Numbered from the stretch's first letter, positions 51,709 through 62,414 are shown. The stretch is 64,000 nt of DNA from Brevundimonas sp. (GCA_004296955.1 SCVB01000006.1:55842-119841), one strand, 5' to 3'. Numbers and translations are program-made. The notes: generated by a model from the letters alone, not told the origin.

Positions 51709-52306
51709 AGCTCACGGAAATCCGCTCGCTCTTCGCCGCGTTCGGCGGCACCTCATGGCGCAGCCAGCTTTCCCACATCAGGATCGTGCCGGCCTGCGGG
51801 GCCAGATAGACAAACGGTCGTTCGGCCTCGGGGGCGTCGGCGTGGACGCCGGGGCGGGCCATCATCATCGGCAGGCGCGGATCCTCCAGCTTCAGGGCCG
51901 AGGCGCCGTCGGGGACCTCGACATAGATGGTGCCGCTGAGGAAGGCGTGGGGGTGGATATGGCCCGTATGGCCGCCGCCGGGCTTGAGGATGTTGACCCA
52001 CAGACTGTCCAGCCGCGGCTTGCGCGCCAGATCGAAATTCAGCGCCTTCGCATAGGCCTGGGCGTGCCGGTCCAGATGGCGCTTCAGCTCGGCGAACTCC
52101 GGCAGACGCTGCGGCAGGTCGCCGAGCGAGCCGTAGGAGGTGTAGCCGCGATACCCGTGCTCCCGGCACCAGGCCCGGCCCGCGTGATCCTCGACCGCCA
52201 GCATGCGGCAGGCGTCGGCGAGGCCGGCGTTGAGAGCCGCGAAGCCGGGCGCGCCGGCGAGGGAGGCCTCATAGACCTGGGTGACGAAGAGCGGGCGTAG
52301 GGACAT
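51695..52306 (-). CDS. Putative 2OG-Fe(II) oxygenase (TIGR02466 type)
   Basis: 203 residues. DSLWVNILKPGGGHTGHIHPH and FLSGTIYVEVPDG followed by TILMWESWLRHEVPPN and SERISVSFNY give the jelly-roll iron ligands (His...His) and the 2-oxoglutarate Arg of the TIGR02466 family. Substrate unknown. Starts MSLRPLFVTQVY. Convergent overlap of 14 nt with the TetR gene. Downstream of the long palindromic element at 52341. Confidence 0.85.
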   Translation of the reverse strand: MSLRPLFVTQVYEASLAGAPGFAALNAGLADACRMLAVEDHAGRAWCREHGYRGYTSYGSLGDLPQRLPEFAELKRHLDRHAQAYAKALNFDLARKPRLDSLWVNILKPGGGHTGHIHPHAFLSGTIYVEVPDGASALKLEDPRLPMMMARPGVHADAPEAERPFVYLAPQAGTILMWESWLRHEVPPNAAKSERISVSFNYA

Positions 52307-52340
52307 GCGGATGCCTTAGACGGTCGTGCAGGACCGCGAA

Positions 52341-52490
52341 AGCTGGCGGCTGACGAGTGGCTGGTGGCTAGTGGCTAGTGGCTGGCCGCCCCCTGTGCAA
52401 CGGCGCTGTCTGCGCCGCCCTTCCGCCGACAGTGGGGCGACAATCACTGGCCACCAGCCACCAGCCACCAGCCACCAGCCGCCAGCCACC
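52341..52490. repeat. Nested imperfect palindrome built of TGGCTAG/TGGCTGG short repeats
   Basis: Left arm 52341-52388 and right arm 52447-52490 are inverted copies made of tandem 7-mers (GTGGCTG, GTGGCTA; CCACCAG on the other side). Between them CGCCCCCTGT (52387-52396) and ACAGTGGGGCG (52430-52440) form a second stem. It fills the gap between two minus-strand genes. MITE/REP-like appearance; may also end transcription. Confidence 0.7.
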
Positions 52491-52493
52491 CCG

Positions 52494-53252
52494 TCACCAC
52501 TCCAGCCCCGCCTCGCCCCGCAGCACCGCCTCGGCCTCCGCCGTATGCTTCGCCCCGGACCGGTCGTGCAGCACCAGCGGCGGCAGCAGGCGCAGCGGGG
52601 CCTTGCCCGTCTTGATCGCCTGCACCAGCACCCGTTTGGCTGGTTCATCCGCATACGGATGGATGGGGCGGATGGCGAAGGACCCGGCGGTTTCGCCCAG
52701 CAGGGCCAGCAGGTCGGCCAGCCGGTCGGCGCGGTGGATGACCACGATCCGTCCGCCCTCGCGCACCGCCTTGAGCAGGAAGCCGGTCCAGGCCTTCAGC
52801 CCGTCGTCGGCCATCCAGGCCCCGCGCTTGCCGGGGGCCGGGGCCCGCAGGGCGCCCGGATCGTCGAAGAAGGGCGGATTGCTCACCGCCCAGTCGAACG
52901 GCGGCAGGTCCAGCGCCCGGAAACCGGCGGCGACGTCGCCCTCGCGGATCTGCGCCCCCGCCCCGTTCAGCGTCGCATTCTCCCGCGCCAGCGCCGCCAT
53001 GGCGGGGTCGCGCTCCAGTCCGGTCAGGCGGACGCCGGGCCGGCGGGCGGCGATCTGCATCAGCACCGCGCCGGCGCCGCAGCCGGCCTCGATCACCCGC
53101 TGGCCCGGCTCCGCCGTCGTCGCGGCCGCCAGCAGGGCCGCGTCCATGCCGGCGCGATAGCCCTTCGCCGGCTGGCGCAGCCGGACGCGTCCGCCCAGCA
53201 GGGCGTTCTCGACGGTTTCGGCTTCGATCGGCGGCGACGGTGCGACGGTCAC
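52494..53252 (-). CDS. TrmN6/YfiC-like SAM-dependent RNA methyltransferase
   Basis: 252 residues. Class I fold with VIEAGCGAGAVLMQIA (SAM loop) and the adenine-N6 signature SNPPFF, as in E. coli YfiC (tRNA1Val A37 methylase). GIER/GLERDPAMAALAREN fits the second SAM contact. The C-terminus is slightly longer than YfiC. Divergent from the polyprenyl synthase gene by ~15 nt of overlap-free space, if the longer start is used. Confidence 0.85.
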   Translation of the reverse strand: MTVAPSPPIEAETVENALLGGRVRLRQPAKGYRAGMDAALLAAATTAEPGQRVIEAGCGAGAVLMQIAARRPGVRLTGLERDPAMAALARENATLNGAGAQIREGDVAAGFRALDLPPFDWAVSNPPFFDDPGALRAPAPGKRGAWMADDGLKAWTGFLLKAVREGGRIVVIHRADRLADLLALLGETAGSFAIRPIHPYADEPAKRVLVQAIKTGKAPLRLLPPLVLHDRSGAKHTAEAEAVLRGEAGLEW

Positions 53253-53369
53253 GCGGCTTGACCCTTCATGGACCGATCACCATTGTGCGCGGCGTCGCCG
53301 CCGGGCAAGGCGGTGACTGGATATTCGGGCGCGATTCTCCCCTGCGCCGCGCTGCCGAAGAGTATTTCG

Positions 53370-54386
53370 TTGGACGCTGTCACCGTCGCCGAGCCCCGCG
53401 CCAAGGGGAATGTCGAGCCGCTCGTGCGGCTGGCGGCCCCTGACATGGCGACCGTCGACGCCCTGATCCTGGCGCGCATGCAGTCGCAGGTGCCGGTGAT
53501 TCCGCTGCTGGCCGAGCATCTGATCGCCGCCGGCGGCAAGCGTCTGCGGCCCCTGCTGACGATCGCGGCGGCCCGGGCCGCGGGCGCGACGGGCGACATC
53601 CCGGCTCCGGTCAACCTGGCCGCCGCCGTCGAGTTCATCCACACCGCCACCCTGCTGCACGACGATGTGGTCGACAGCTCCAACCTGCGGCGCGGCAAGG
53701 TCGCGGCCCATCTGATCTGGGGCGCCCCGTCCAGCGTGCTGGTCGGCGACTTCCTGTTCGCCCGCGCCTTCGAACTGATGGTCGAGACCGGCCGGATGCG
53801 GGCCCTGGGCATCCTCGCCCGCGCCTCCAGCGTCATCGCCGAGGGCGAGGTGCTGCAGCTGACCCGGGCCCACGACCTGAACCTCGACCGGGAAACCTAC
53901 CTCCGCATCATCTCGGCCAAGACCGCTGAACTGTTCGCCGCCGCGGCCGAGGCCGGGGCCGTGGGCGCCGGCGCCGACGAGCCGACGGTCGTGGCCCTGC
54001 GGGACTACGGGCTCAATGTCGGCCTCGCCTTCCAGCTGGCCGACGACGCGCTCGACTACGGCGGCGCCTCCGAGGTGCTGGGCAAGAACACCGGCGACGA
54101 CTTCCGCGAAGGCAAGGTCACCATGCCCCTGCTGCTGGCCGCCGCCCGCACGCGCGGCCGCGAGGACGCCTTCTGGGAGCGGACCATCAACAAGGGCGAG
54201 CGGACCGAGGACGATTTCCGCCGGGCGCGCGAACTGGTGATCGGATCGGGCGCCGTCAGCGCCACGCTCGACATCGCGTGGGAATACGCCGACGCCGCCA
54301 AGGCCGCCTTGCGGGCGCTGCCGGCGAGCGACTGGCGCGAGGCGCTGGAACAGCTGGCGGATTTCGCGGTCAGCCGCGCGGCCTAG
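53370..54386 (+). CDS. ispB: Polyprenyl (octaprenyl-type) diphosphate synthase
   Basis: 338 residues from TTG 53370; an ATG at 53268 would add 34 residues with no family similarity. Condenses isopentenyl diphosphate onto farnesyl diphosphate to make the ubiquinone side chain. Aspartate-rich motifs LLHDDVVDSS and LADDALDYGG, and GGKRLRP, all intact. Matches Caulobacter octaprenyl-synthase style (EPRAKGNVEPLVRLAAPDM). The start is uncertain: GAAGAG before the TTG is weak. Convergent with aatA. Confidence 0.92.
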   Translation: MDAVTVAEPRAKGNVEPLVRLAAPDMATVDALILARMQSQVPVIPLLAEHLIAAGGKRLRPLLTIAAARAAGATGDIPAPVNLAAAVEFIHTATLLHDDVVDSSNLRRGKVAAHLIWGAPSSVLVGDFLFARAFELMVETGRMRALGILARASSVIAEGEVLQLTRAHDLNLDRETYLRIISAKTAELFAAAAEAGAVGAGADEPTVVALRDYGLNVGLAFQLADDALDYGGASEVLGKNTGDDFREGKVTMPLLLAAARTRGREDAFWERTINKGERTEDDFRRARELVIGSGAVSATLDIAWEYADAAKAALRALPASDWREALEQLADFAVSRAA

Positions 54387-54388
54387 AT

Positions 54389-55645
<1,257 letters not shown>

Positions 55646-55723
55646 TCAAATGGTGGACCGATCCGGCGGATTGATCCCAAGTCCGGATGATGCGTTGAGC
55701 CAGCGACCAACCGAGGGGACGGC

Positions 55724-58282
55724 ATGCGCGGCGAGCTCGAAACCTACCAGGCCAAACGCCGCTTCGGCGAGACGCCGGAGCCGAAAGGCGCCAAGGCCCG
55801 TCGCAAGGCGACCGAGCCGCTCCGCTATCTGATCCAGCGCCACGCCGCGACGCGCCTGCACTATGACTTCCGCATCGAGTTCGACGGCGTCCTCAAATCC
55901 TGGGCCGTGACCAAAGCGCCGTCGCGCGACCCCTCGGTCAAGCGTCTGGCGGTCGAGGTCGAGGACCATCCCCTGGACTACGGGTCGTTCGAGGGGACTA
56001 TCCCGGCCGGCAACTACGGCGCCGGCACGGTCCAGCTGTGGGACACGGGGACCTGGACGCCGCAACACCCCGAAACCCTCGAGGCCGACTTCGCCAAGGG
56101 GTCGGTCAAGATGACGCTGGACGGCGAACGGCTGAAGGGCGGCTGGGCCCTGGTCCGGCTGAAATCTGATCGCGGCAAACCGTCGAAACGGAACAACTGG
56201 CTGCTGATCAAGGAGAAGGACGACCATGCGGTCCCGGGGGAGGGCGACGCCCTCGCCGAGATCGACGCCTCGGTGACGACCGGCCGCACGCTGGCGGAGA
56301 TCGCGGAGGGCAAGACGCAATGGACCGCGTCCAAACCGACCGGCCGCAAGGCCCCGGCCAAACCGAAACCGTCCAGGGCCGCCGCCAGCAAGGCGACCAG
56401 ACCGCCGGCCTTCGTCCCGATCCAGCTCTGCAAGGTCGCCGACCATCCGCCCGCCGCGGCCGGATGGGCGCACGAGATCAAATTCGACGGCTACCGCATC
56501 CAGATCGGCGTCGGCGGGGGCAAGGCCGTACTGCGCACCCGCAAGGGTCTGGACTGGAGCGACCGCTTCCCGGCCATCGCCGCCGACGCCGCGAACTGGC
56601 CCGACGCCGTGATCGACGGCGAGCTGTGCGCCCTGGACTCCGACCACATGCCGAACTTCTCCGCCCTGCAGGCGGCGATCTCGGACGGCCGCACCGACGA
56701 CCTGGTCTATTTCGCCTTCGACCTGCTGTTCGAGGGCGACGAGGACCTGCGCAAACTGCCGCTCTCGCACCGCAAGGCGCGTCTGCAGGCGTATGTCGAC
56801 CGGATCGGCGAGGCCCACGCCAAACGCCTTCGCTACGTCGAGCATTTCGCCTCGTCCGGCCAGGCGGTGCTGGAAAGCGCCTGCCGCATGGACCTGGAGG
56901 GGGTCATCTCCAAGAAGCTGGACGCCCCGTATCGCGCCGGCCGCTCGGCCAGTTGGGTCAAGTCGAAATGCCGGGGCCGCGACGAGGTCGTCATCGGCGG
57001 CTGGTCGTCCGAGGGCGGAACGCGGTTCCGCTCCCTGCTGGTCGGCGTCCGCGACAAGGGCGGCCTTCGCTATCTGGGCCGCGTCGGCACGGGCTATGGC
57101 GAGGCGGTGACGAAGACCCTGACGCCCGCGCTCAAGGCCGCCGCCGCGGACAAAAGCCCCTTCTCCGGCGCCGGCGCGCCAAAGGGGGCGAAGGATATCC
57201 ACTGGGTCAAACCCGGTCTCGTCGCCGAGATCGAACACGGCGGCTACACCGAAGGCGGATCCCTGCGCCACGCGGCCTTCCGCGGCCTGCGCGAGGACAA
57301 GACCGCCGCCGAGGTCACCGAGGCGCCGCAGGCTCCCTCCGTCATGGAGCCCGCTGCTCCGACCCGGCCCGCCGGGAAGACGGGCAAGGTCGTGGTCGCC
57401 GGCGTCGCCCTCTCCAGCCCCGACAAGGTCCTGTGGCCCGCCCGCGACGGCCATCCGCCTATCACCAAGGCCGACCTCGCCCGCTATTATGAGGCGGCGT
57501 CGGAGCGGATCCTCGCCCATGTCGCCGACCGGCCGGTCTCGATCATCCGCGCCCCCGACGGCATCGCCGGCGAAACCTTCTTCCAGCGCCACGCCATGGC
57601 CGGCTCCAGCCCGCGGCTGAAGCTGATCGATGTGAAGGAGCGCAAGCCCTACGTCGGCGTCGTCGACGTCGGCGGCCTGGTCGCCATCGGCCAGTCGGGC
57701 GGACTGGAGCTGCACCCCTGGGGCTGCAAACCGGGCGATCCCGAGACGCCCGAACAGATCACCTTCGACCTCGACCCCGACGAGGGGCTGGACTTCGCCG
57801 ACGTCATTGCTGCGGCCAAAGTCGTGAAGGTGAAGCTGGAGGGCCTCGGCTTGACGCCCTTCGTCAAGACGACCGGCGGCAAGGGGCTGCACGTCGTGGT
57901 GCCGATCAAGGCCGACGCCCGCAGCCGCGTCGAATGGGATCAGGCCAAGGCGTTTGCGAAAGCCGTGTCAGAGCTGGTCCGCGCCGACGCCCCCGACCGG
58001 TTCACCACGACCCTGGCCAAGAAGGCCCGCGGCGGAAAGATCTTCCTCGACTATCTGCGCAACGGCCGGATGGCGACGGCCGTGGCCCCGTGGTCGCCGC
58101 GGGCCCGGCCCGGCGCCGGCATCGCCTTCCCGCTGTCCTGGGGGCAGGTGAAGGCCGGGCTCGATCCTTCGGCTTTCAATCTCTGGAACTATCCCGCGAT
58201 GCTGAAGAAGCCCGACCCATGGAAGGATTTCCGCAAGGCCGAAACCAGCCTCAAGCCGGTGCTGAAGAAGGTCGGCCTTTAG
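55724..58282 (+). CDS. ligD: DNA ligase D (phosphoesterase-ligase-polymerase)
   Basis: 852 residues, domains in PE-LIG-POL order. PE: about 30-160, with RHAATRLHYDFRIE and GTIPAGNYGAG. Linker of Lys/Pro/Ala at 200-230. Ligase: 235-530, nucleotidyl Lys253 in HEIKFDGYRIQ, VIDGELCALD. Primase-polymerase: 565-850, with ITFDLDPDEGLDF (metal-binding Asp pair) and TTGGKGLHVVVP. Partner of Ku in non-homologous end joining. GAGGGG precedes ATG 55724. Convergent with ku. Confidence 0.97.
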   Translation: MRGELETYQAKRRFGETPEPKGAKARRKATEPLRYLIQRHAATRLHYDFRIEFDGVLKSWAVTKAPSRDPSVKRLAVEVEDHPLDYGSFEGTIPAGNYGAGTVQLWDTGTWTPQHPETLEADFAKGSVKMTLDGERLKGGWALVRLKSDRGKPSKRNNWLLIKEKDDHAVPGEGDALAEIDASVTTGRTLAEIAEGKTQWTASKPTGRKAPAKPKPSRAAASKATRPPAFVPIQLCKVADHPPAAAGWAHEIKFDGYRIQIGVGGGKAVLRTRKGLDWSDRFPAIAADAANWPDAVIDGELCALDSDHMPNFSALQAAISDGRTDDLVYFAFDLLFEGDEDLRKLPLSHRKARLQAYVDRIGEAHAKRLRYVEHFASSGQAVLESACRMDLEGVISKKLDAPYRAGRSASWVKSKCRGRDEVVIGGWSSEGGTRFRSLLVGVRDKGGLRYLGRVGTGYGEAVTKTLTPALKAAAADKSPFSGAGAPKGAKDIHWVKPGLVAEIEHGGYTEGGSLRHAAFRGLREDKTAAEVTEAPQAPSVMEPAAPTRPAGKTGKVVVAGVALSSPDKVLWPARDGHPPITKADLARYYEAASERILAHVADRPVSIIRAPDGIAGETFFQRHAMAGSSPRLKLIDVKERKPYVGVVDVGGLVAIGQSGGLELHPWGCKPGDPETPEQITFDLDPDEGLDFADVIAAAKVVKVKLEGLGLTPFVKTTGGKGLHVVVPIKADARSRVEWDQAKAFAKAVSELVRADAPDRFTTTLAKKARGGKIFLDYLRNGRMATAVAPWSPRARPGAGIAFPLSWGQVKAGLDPSAFNLWNYPAMLKKPDPWKDFRKAETSLKPVLKKVGL

Positions 58283-58283
58283 A

Positions 58284-58495
58284 ATCCTTCTCCCCTTGAG
58301 GGAGAAGGTGCCCCCGACAGGGGGCGGATGAGGGGTGAAACACCATAACTAGCCGGCGACAGGCGCGACTCGTTCAGGGACAGCGCGTTGGGCATGCCGA
58401 CCGTCGACAGCAAGCTTGGCGGGGCCTCGCCAACGACGGGTGTCTCACCCCTCATCCGGCCCTCCGGGCTACCTTCTCCCTCAAGGGGAGAAGGA
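58284..58495. repeat. Long inverted repeat between ligD and ku
   Basis: The left arm (58284-58343) and right arm (58438-58495) are inverted copies: each has CCTTCTCCCCTTGAGGGAGA or its complement plus CGGATGAGGGG or its complement. It starts 2 nt after the ligD stop and ends exactly at the ku stop codon. The element matches a widespread CTTCTCCCCT-type dispersed repeat and would also act as a bidirectional terminator. The inner 58344-58437 shows no gene. Confidence 0.85.
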
Positions 58496-59347
58496 TCAGG
58501 CTGCGGCCTTCTTCCTGGCAGCCGGCTTTTTCGCCGCCGCCTTCTTCGCGGCCGGCGTCTTCTCCGACCCGGCCGACCCCTTCAGGCTGCTCCGCAACGC
58601 CGCCATCAGGTCGATGACATTGGTGTCGTCGGGTTCGGGCACGTCCACCGTGCCCTTGCCGCCCTTCGTCTTGGCCTTGATCATCTCGCGCAGGGCGTCG
58701 TCATAGCGGTCCTTGAAGTCGGACGGGTCGAAATCGCCCTCCTTCTGGCCGATGATCCGGGCGGCGATCTCGACCATGTCCTCGTCCGCGTTCACCGCCT
58801 TGATGTCATCGAAATAGTCGCCGGCGTCGCGGACCTCGTCCTGCGCCCGCAGGGTATAGGCCACCAGTCCCTTGCCCCGCACCTCCAGGGCGAGCTGCCG
58901 CTCCTTGCCGCGCAGCACCAGACAGCCCAGCGCGACCTTGCCCTGCTTCTTCATGGCGTCGCGAATGACGGCGAAGGCCTCCAGCCCCGCGCCCTTCTCG
59001 GGCACGACGTAGAAGGGCGAGTCCCAGTACAGCCGGTCGATCTCGCTCTCGTCGACGAATTTGTCGATCGAGATGGTCCGCGTGCTCTCCAGCTTCACCT
59101 TGTCGAAATCGGCGTCGTCGAACAGGACGTATTCGTCCTTCGACACCTCATAGCCGCGCACCAGGTCGCTCCGCTCCACCGGCCCGGCGTCCGGATCGGT
59201 CGGCACCATGCGGATGCGGTTGTTGGTCTCCGGATTGATCAGGTGGAAGCGCACGTCATTGGTGCTGGTCGTCGCCGTGTAGAGCGCCACCGGACAGGTG
59301 ACGAGCGACAGCTTCAGATGTCCTTGCCAGGTGGGTCGCGCAGCCAT
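58496..59347 (-). CDS. ku: Ku end-binding protein for NHEJ
   Basis: 283 residues. Bacterial Ku core (HLKLSLVTCPVALYTAT, LINPETNNRIRM, RGYEVSKDEYVLFDDADFD, YVVPEKG) as a ring-forming homodimer that binds double-strand ends and recruits LigD, whose gene is convergent next door. C-terminal tail of Lys/Ala repeats (AAKKAAAKKPAARKKAAA), as in many bacterial Ku proteins, for nonspecific DNA contact. AGGAG upstream of ATG 59347. Confidence 0.96.
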   Translation of the reverse strand: MAARPTWQGHLKLSLVTCPVALYTATTSTNDVRFHLINPETNNRIRMVPTDPDAGPVERSDLVRGYEVSKDEYVLFDDADFDKVKLESTRTISIDKFVDESEIDRLYWDSPFYVVPEKGAGLEAFAVIRDAMKKQGKVALGCLVLRGKERQLALEVRGKGLVAYTLRAQDEVRDAGDYFDDIKAVNADEDMVEIAARIIGQKEGDFDPSDFKDRYDDALREMIKAKTKGGKGTVDVPEPDDTNVIDLMAALRSSLKGSAGSEKTPAAKKAAAKKPAARKKAAA

Positions 59348-59434
59348 GATCAGTCTCCTTGCCGGGGGAGAATGCGTCAGCGGGGGATATGTTCGGGCGG
59401 CCGGATGGAAAGGGCAGGGGGCGATCCCGCGCGG

Positions 59435-60328
59435 CTAGCGCAGGGCGCAGACCTCGCGGAGACATCCCCTCAGCCATCGATGGGCCGGATCCGAGTCCAT
59501 CCGCGGGTGCCAGAGCATCGACACGGCGAAGTTCCGCGTGGGCCCCGGCAGGTCGAAACTGTGCAGTCCCGTCCGGAGGTTCGCCGTGTGCCGCTCCGGG
59601 ACCGTCGCCACCAGGTCGGACAGGCGCGCCAGGGACAGGGCCGCCGAAAAGCCGCCGACGATGGTCGCGCCCCTGCGCTTCAGTTCGGCCGGCAGGAAAG
59701 GCTGGTCCACGGCGCCGTCCTCGGCGCCGCTTCGCGACACCACCACATGCTGCGCCGCCCGATATCGCGCCGCGGTGAGCTCGCCCCCGGTCAGCGGATG
59801 CCCTTGCCGGACCACCCCGACCAGCCGATCGTGGAACAGCGCCTGGGTGCGAACCTCGGGCCCCAGGGCCGCCTCGACGACCCCGGTTTCGAGATCGACC
59901 CGCCCGTCGCGAAGAGGCGCGCTGTCCTTGTCGGGCTTCTGCAGGAAGTGAAGCCGCACGCCGGGGGCCTCGCGGTCGACCCGGGCCATCAGCGCGGGCC
60001 CGAAATTCTCCACGAAGCCGTCGCTGGTCCGCAGGGTGAACGTCCGCTCGAGCCGGGCCAGGTCGAGGGACTCGTCCGGCCGCAGCAGGGCCTCGACCTC
60101 CTGCAGGAGCTGGTGGGCGGGCTCGCGCAGCGCGACGGCGCGCGGGGTCGGCACGAGACCTCGTCCGGCGCGCACCAGCAGGGGATCGCCGACGGTGTCC
60201 CGCAGACGCGAAAGCGCGCGGCTCATGGCCGAGGGGCTCAGCTGCAACCGTTTCGCCGCCCGCGCGACGCTGCCCTCGGAGAGCAGGGCGTCGAGCGTGA
60301 CAAGCTGGTTCAGATCGGGCCGCGACAT
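59435..60328 (-). CDS. LysR-family transcriptional regulator
   Basis: 297 residues. N-terminal winged HTH (LVTLDALLSEGSVARAAKRL, LSPSAMSRALSRLRD), then a periplasmic-binding-protein-like effector domain ending GCLREVCALR. Divergent from a cupin/MFS transcription unit across 131 nt, the usual layout for a LysR regulator of its neighbour. Effector unknown. Confidence 0.92.
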   Translation of the reverse strand: MSRPDLNQLVTLDALLSEGSVARAAKRLQLSPSAMSRALSRLRDTVGDPLLVRAGRGLVPTPRAVALREPAHQLLQEVEALLRPDESLDLARLERTFTLRTSDGFVENFGPALMARVDREAPGVRLHFLQKPDKDSAPLRDGRVDLETGVVEAALGPEVRTQALFHDRLVGVVRQGHPLTGGELTAARYRAAQHVVVSRSGAEDGAVDQPFLPAELKRRGATIVGGFSAALSLARLSDLVATVPERHTANLRTGLHSFDLPGPTRNFAVSMLWHPRMDSDPAHRWLRGCLREVCALR

Positions 60329-60459
60329 GCGGCGATCCTACCATCGCACCGGCCCGGGACCTAGCGTTAGACGCAACAATATCCTGCAAATGCTGCGCGT
60401 TCCGCCACATGTCGTCGCGGCATAGCCTTGGTTTCCATCGAACCGAAAGGAGCAGGATC

Positions 60460-61008
60460 ATGGAAAGCAACGCGCTCACGGCCTTCATCACGTCTGTCAG
60501 GGCGGCCTGGGGGCCGCTCACCAGCGAGCTGGTGGCGGAATGCCGCCATCAGGCCGCCGCCCTCGCCGGGGCGTCGGACAAGGAGCCCTGGCTGGCGGCG
60601 CTGCGCCGCGACCGGGCGGCCAATGTCGAACTGTACCGCGACCCTGCCCACGGCTTCGTGCTTCTGGCCCATGCCGAGTCGGCGGGCCTTTACCGCCCGC
60701 CGCATGACCACGGCCGGAACTGGGTCCTGTACGCCATCCAGGAGGGCGAGGTCGAAATGGGCTCCTGGGCCCGGATCACGTCGCCCGATGGACAGGTCCG
60801 GCTGGTCGAGCGGGACAAGACGATCCTGCGGGCCGGGGATGTCCGGGCCTATCTGCCCGGCGACATCCACGACACCCGCTGTCTGTCCGAAACGGCGCTC
60901 CTCTTCCGCTTCACCGAGCGGGATCTGAGGGCCGAGGATCCGCAGCGACATCCGATCACCCGCTATGTGCAGGTCGACGGGGTCTGGACCCCGGGTGCGC
61001 CGCGATGA
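60460..61008 (+). CDS. Cupin-fold metal-dependent protein (COG5553/cysteine dioxygenase-like)
   Basis: 182 residues. A single cupin with PPHDHGRNWVLYAIQEGEVEM (two His, Glu of the metal motif) and LPGDIHDTRC (second His). This resembles the predicted metal-dependent enzymes of the double-stranded beta-helix superfamily near cysteine dioxygenase. Substrate unknown. AGGAG precedes ATG 60460. Its stop overlaps the MFS start (ATGA), so the two act together. Confidence 0.8.
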   Translation: MESNALTAFITSVRAAWGPLTSELVAECRHQAAALAGASDKEPWLAALRRDRAANVELYRDPAHGFVLLAHAESAGLYRPPHDHGRNWVLYAIQEGEVEMGSWARITSPDGQVRLVERDKTILRAGDVRAYLPGDIHDTRCLSETALLFRFTERDLRAEDPQRHPITRYVQVDGVWTPGAPR

Positions 61009-62381
61009 CCGCCGCCGCGGCCGGTGAGAGCGCGGCCCCGGACGCCGCCGCCTCCGGCCTTCAACCGCGCCGCCGCGCCGTCGCCGTGGTCGCGGTCCTG
61101 TCCTCCATGGCGCTGGTGGTTCTCGACGCGGGCGTCGTGAACCTGGCCCTGCCGACGATCGCGGGCGCGTTGCAGATCTCCGCGGGCGCGGTCGTCCTCG
61201 TCGTCACGGCCTACCAGGCCGCGGTGTTGATGGCCCTTCTGCCGTGCGGGGCGCTCGGCGAGCGACTGGGCTACCGACGAGTGTTCGCGTCCGGCGTGGC
61301 CCTGTTCACCGCGGCCTCGCTTCTGTGCGCCCTGGCGCCGTCCCTGACCTGGCTGGTCGCCGCGCGGTTCCTGCAGGGGCTGGGCGGCGCGGCCATCATG
61401 TCGGTCGGCGTGGCCCTGCTGCGCTTCTCTGTTCCGGCTGACCGGCTGGGCTCCGCCATCGGCTGGAACGCCATGACCATCGCCCTGTGCTCGGCGGCCG
61501 GTCCCGCCGTCGGGGCCCTGGTGCTGACCCTCGGCGACTGGCCATGGCTGTTCGCCCTCAACCTGCCCCTCGGACTGGGGGTCCTGCTCGCGACGCGGGC
61601 GCTGCCGCCTGCCCGGGGCGGGAGCCAGGCGATCGACGGGGTCAGCGTTCTGCTCAACGCGGCCCTGTTCGCCCTGCTCATCGCCGGCGCCGAAAGCCTT
61701 CCGGTCCTGCCGGGACTGGCGGTCGGTCTCTGGCTGGCGGCGATCCTCGCTCTCGTGGCGCTGGTGCGCCGTGAACGATCCAGGACCGCGCCGCTCCTGC
61801 CCTTCGATCTGCTGGGGCGGCGGAGCTTCGCGACCGCGGTGGTCGCCTCGGTCTGCTGTTTCGCCGGCCAGACCGCCGCCCTGGTCGCCCTGCCGTTCCT
61901 TCTGCATGACGCCGGCCTGTCGGCGCTGGAGACGGGCCTCCAGATGACCGTCTGGCCGCTGGCGGTCGCGGTCGCCGCGGGCGTCGTCGGTCGTTTCACG
62001 GACAGGACGCCTTCGGCCTGGCTTTGCGCCGCAGGCGGCGCCTGCCTGGCCGCGGGCCTTGCCGGCGTCGCGCTCCAGGCCCCGGACGCGGACTCCCGAT
62101 CCCTCGCGCCCCTGCTGGCTCTCTGCGGCCTCGGCTTCGGCCTGTTTCAGACGCCCAACAACCGCACCCTCTTTATGGCCGCCTCCCCGGAGCGGAGCGG
62201 GGCGGCGGGCGGGATGCAGGGCACGGCGCGCCTCACCGGCCAGACGACCGGCGCGGTCCTGGTGACCCTGCTCTTCGCCGCCACATCGGTCGAGGCCACG
62301 CCGCGGATCGCCCTCGTCGCCGGCGCGGCCCTGGCCCTGACGGCGGCCCTCGTCAGCGCCTCAAGAGGCCGGTCCGGCTGA
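61005..62381 (+). CDS. MFS drug-resistance-type transporter (DHA2/EmrB-like)
   Basis: 458 residues with about 14 membrane helices. DHA motifs: LDAGVVNLALPTIAGAL (motif D1), GALGERLGYRRVF (motif A), ARFLQGLGGAAIM (motif B), SAAGPAVGALV (motif C). Probably exports a toxic compound; the LysR gene and cupin upstream suggest a small detoxification unit. Start overlaps the cupin stop. Confidence 0.9.
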   Translation: MTAAAAGESAAPDAAASGLQPRRRAVAVVAVLSSMALVVLDAGVVNLALPTIAGALQISAGAVVLVVTAYQAAVLMALLPCGALGERLGYRRVFASGVALFTAASLLCALAPSLTWLVAARFLQGLGGAAIMSVGVALLRFSVPADRLGSAIGWNAMTIALCSAAGPAVGALVLTLGDWPWLFALNLPLGLGVLLATRALPPARGGSQAIDGVSVLLNAALFALLIAGAESLPVLPGLAVGLWLAAILALVALVRRERSRTAPLLPFDLLGRRSFATAVVASVCCFAGQTAALVALPFLLHDAGLSALETGLQMTVWPLAVAVAAGVVGRFTDRTPSAWLCAAGGACLAAGLAGVALQAPDADSRSLAPLLALCGLGFGLFQTPNNRTLFMAASPERSGAAGGMQGTARLTGQTTGAVLVTLLFAATSVEATPRIALVAGAALALTAALVSASRGRSG

Positions 62382-62414
62382 AGCGGCGGCCTCTCGCCCC
62401 TGTCGGCGTCGCCT

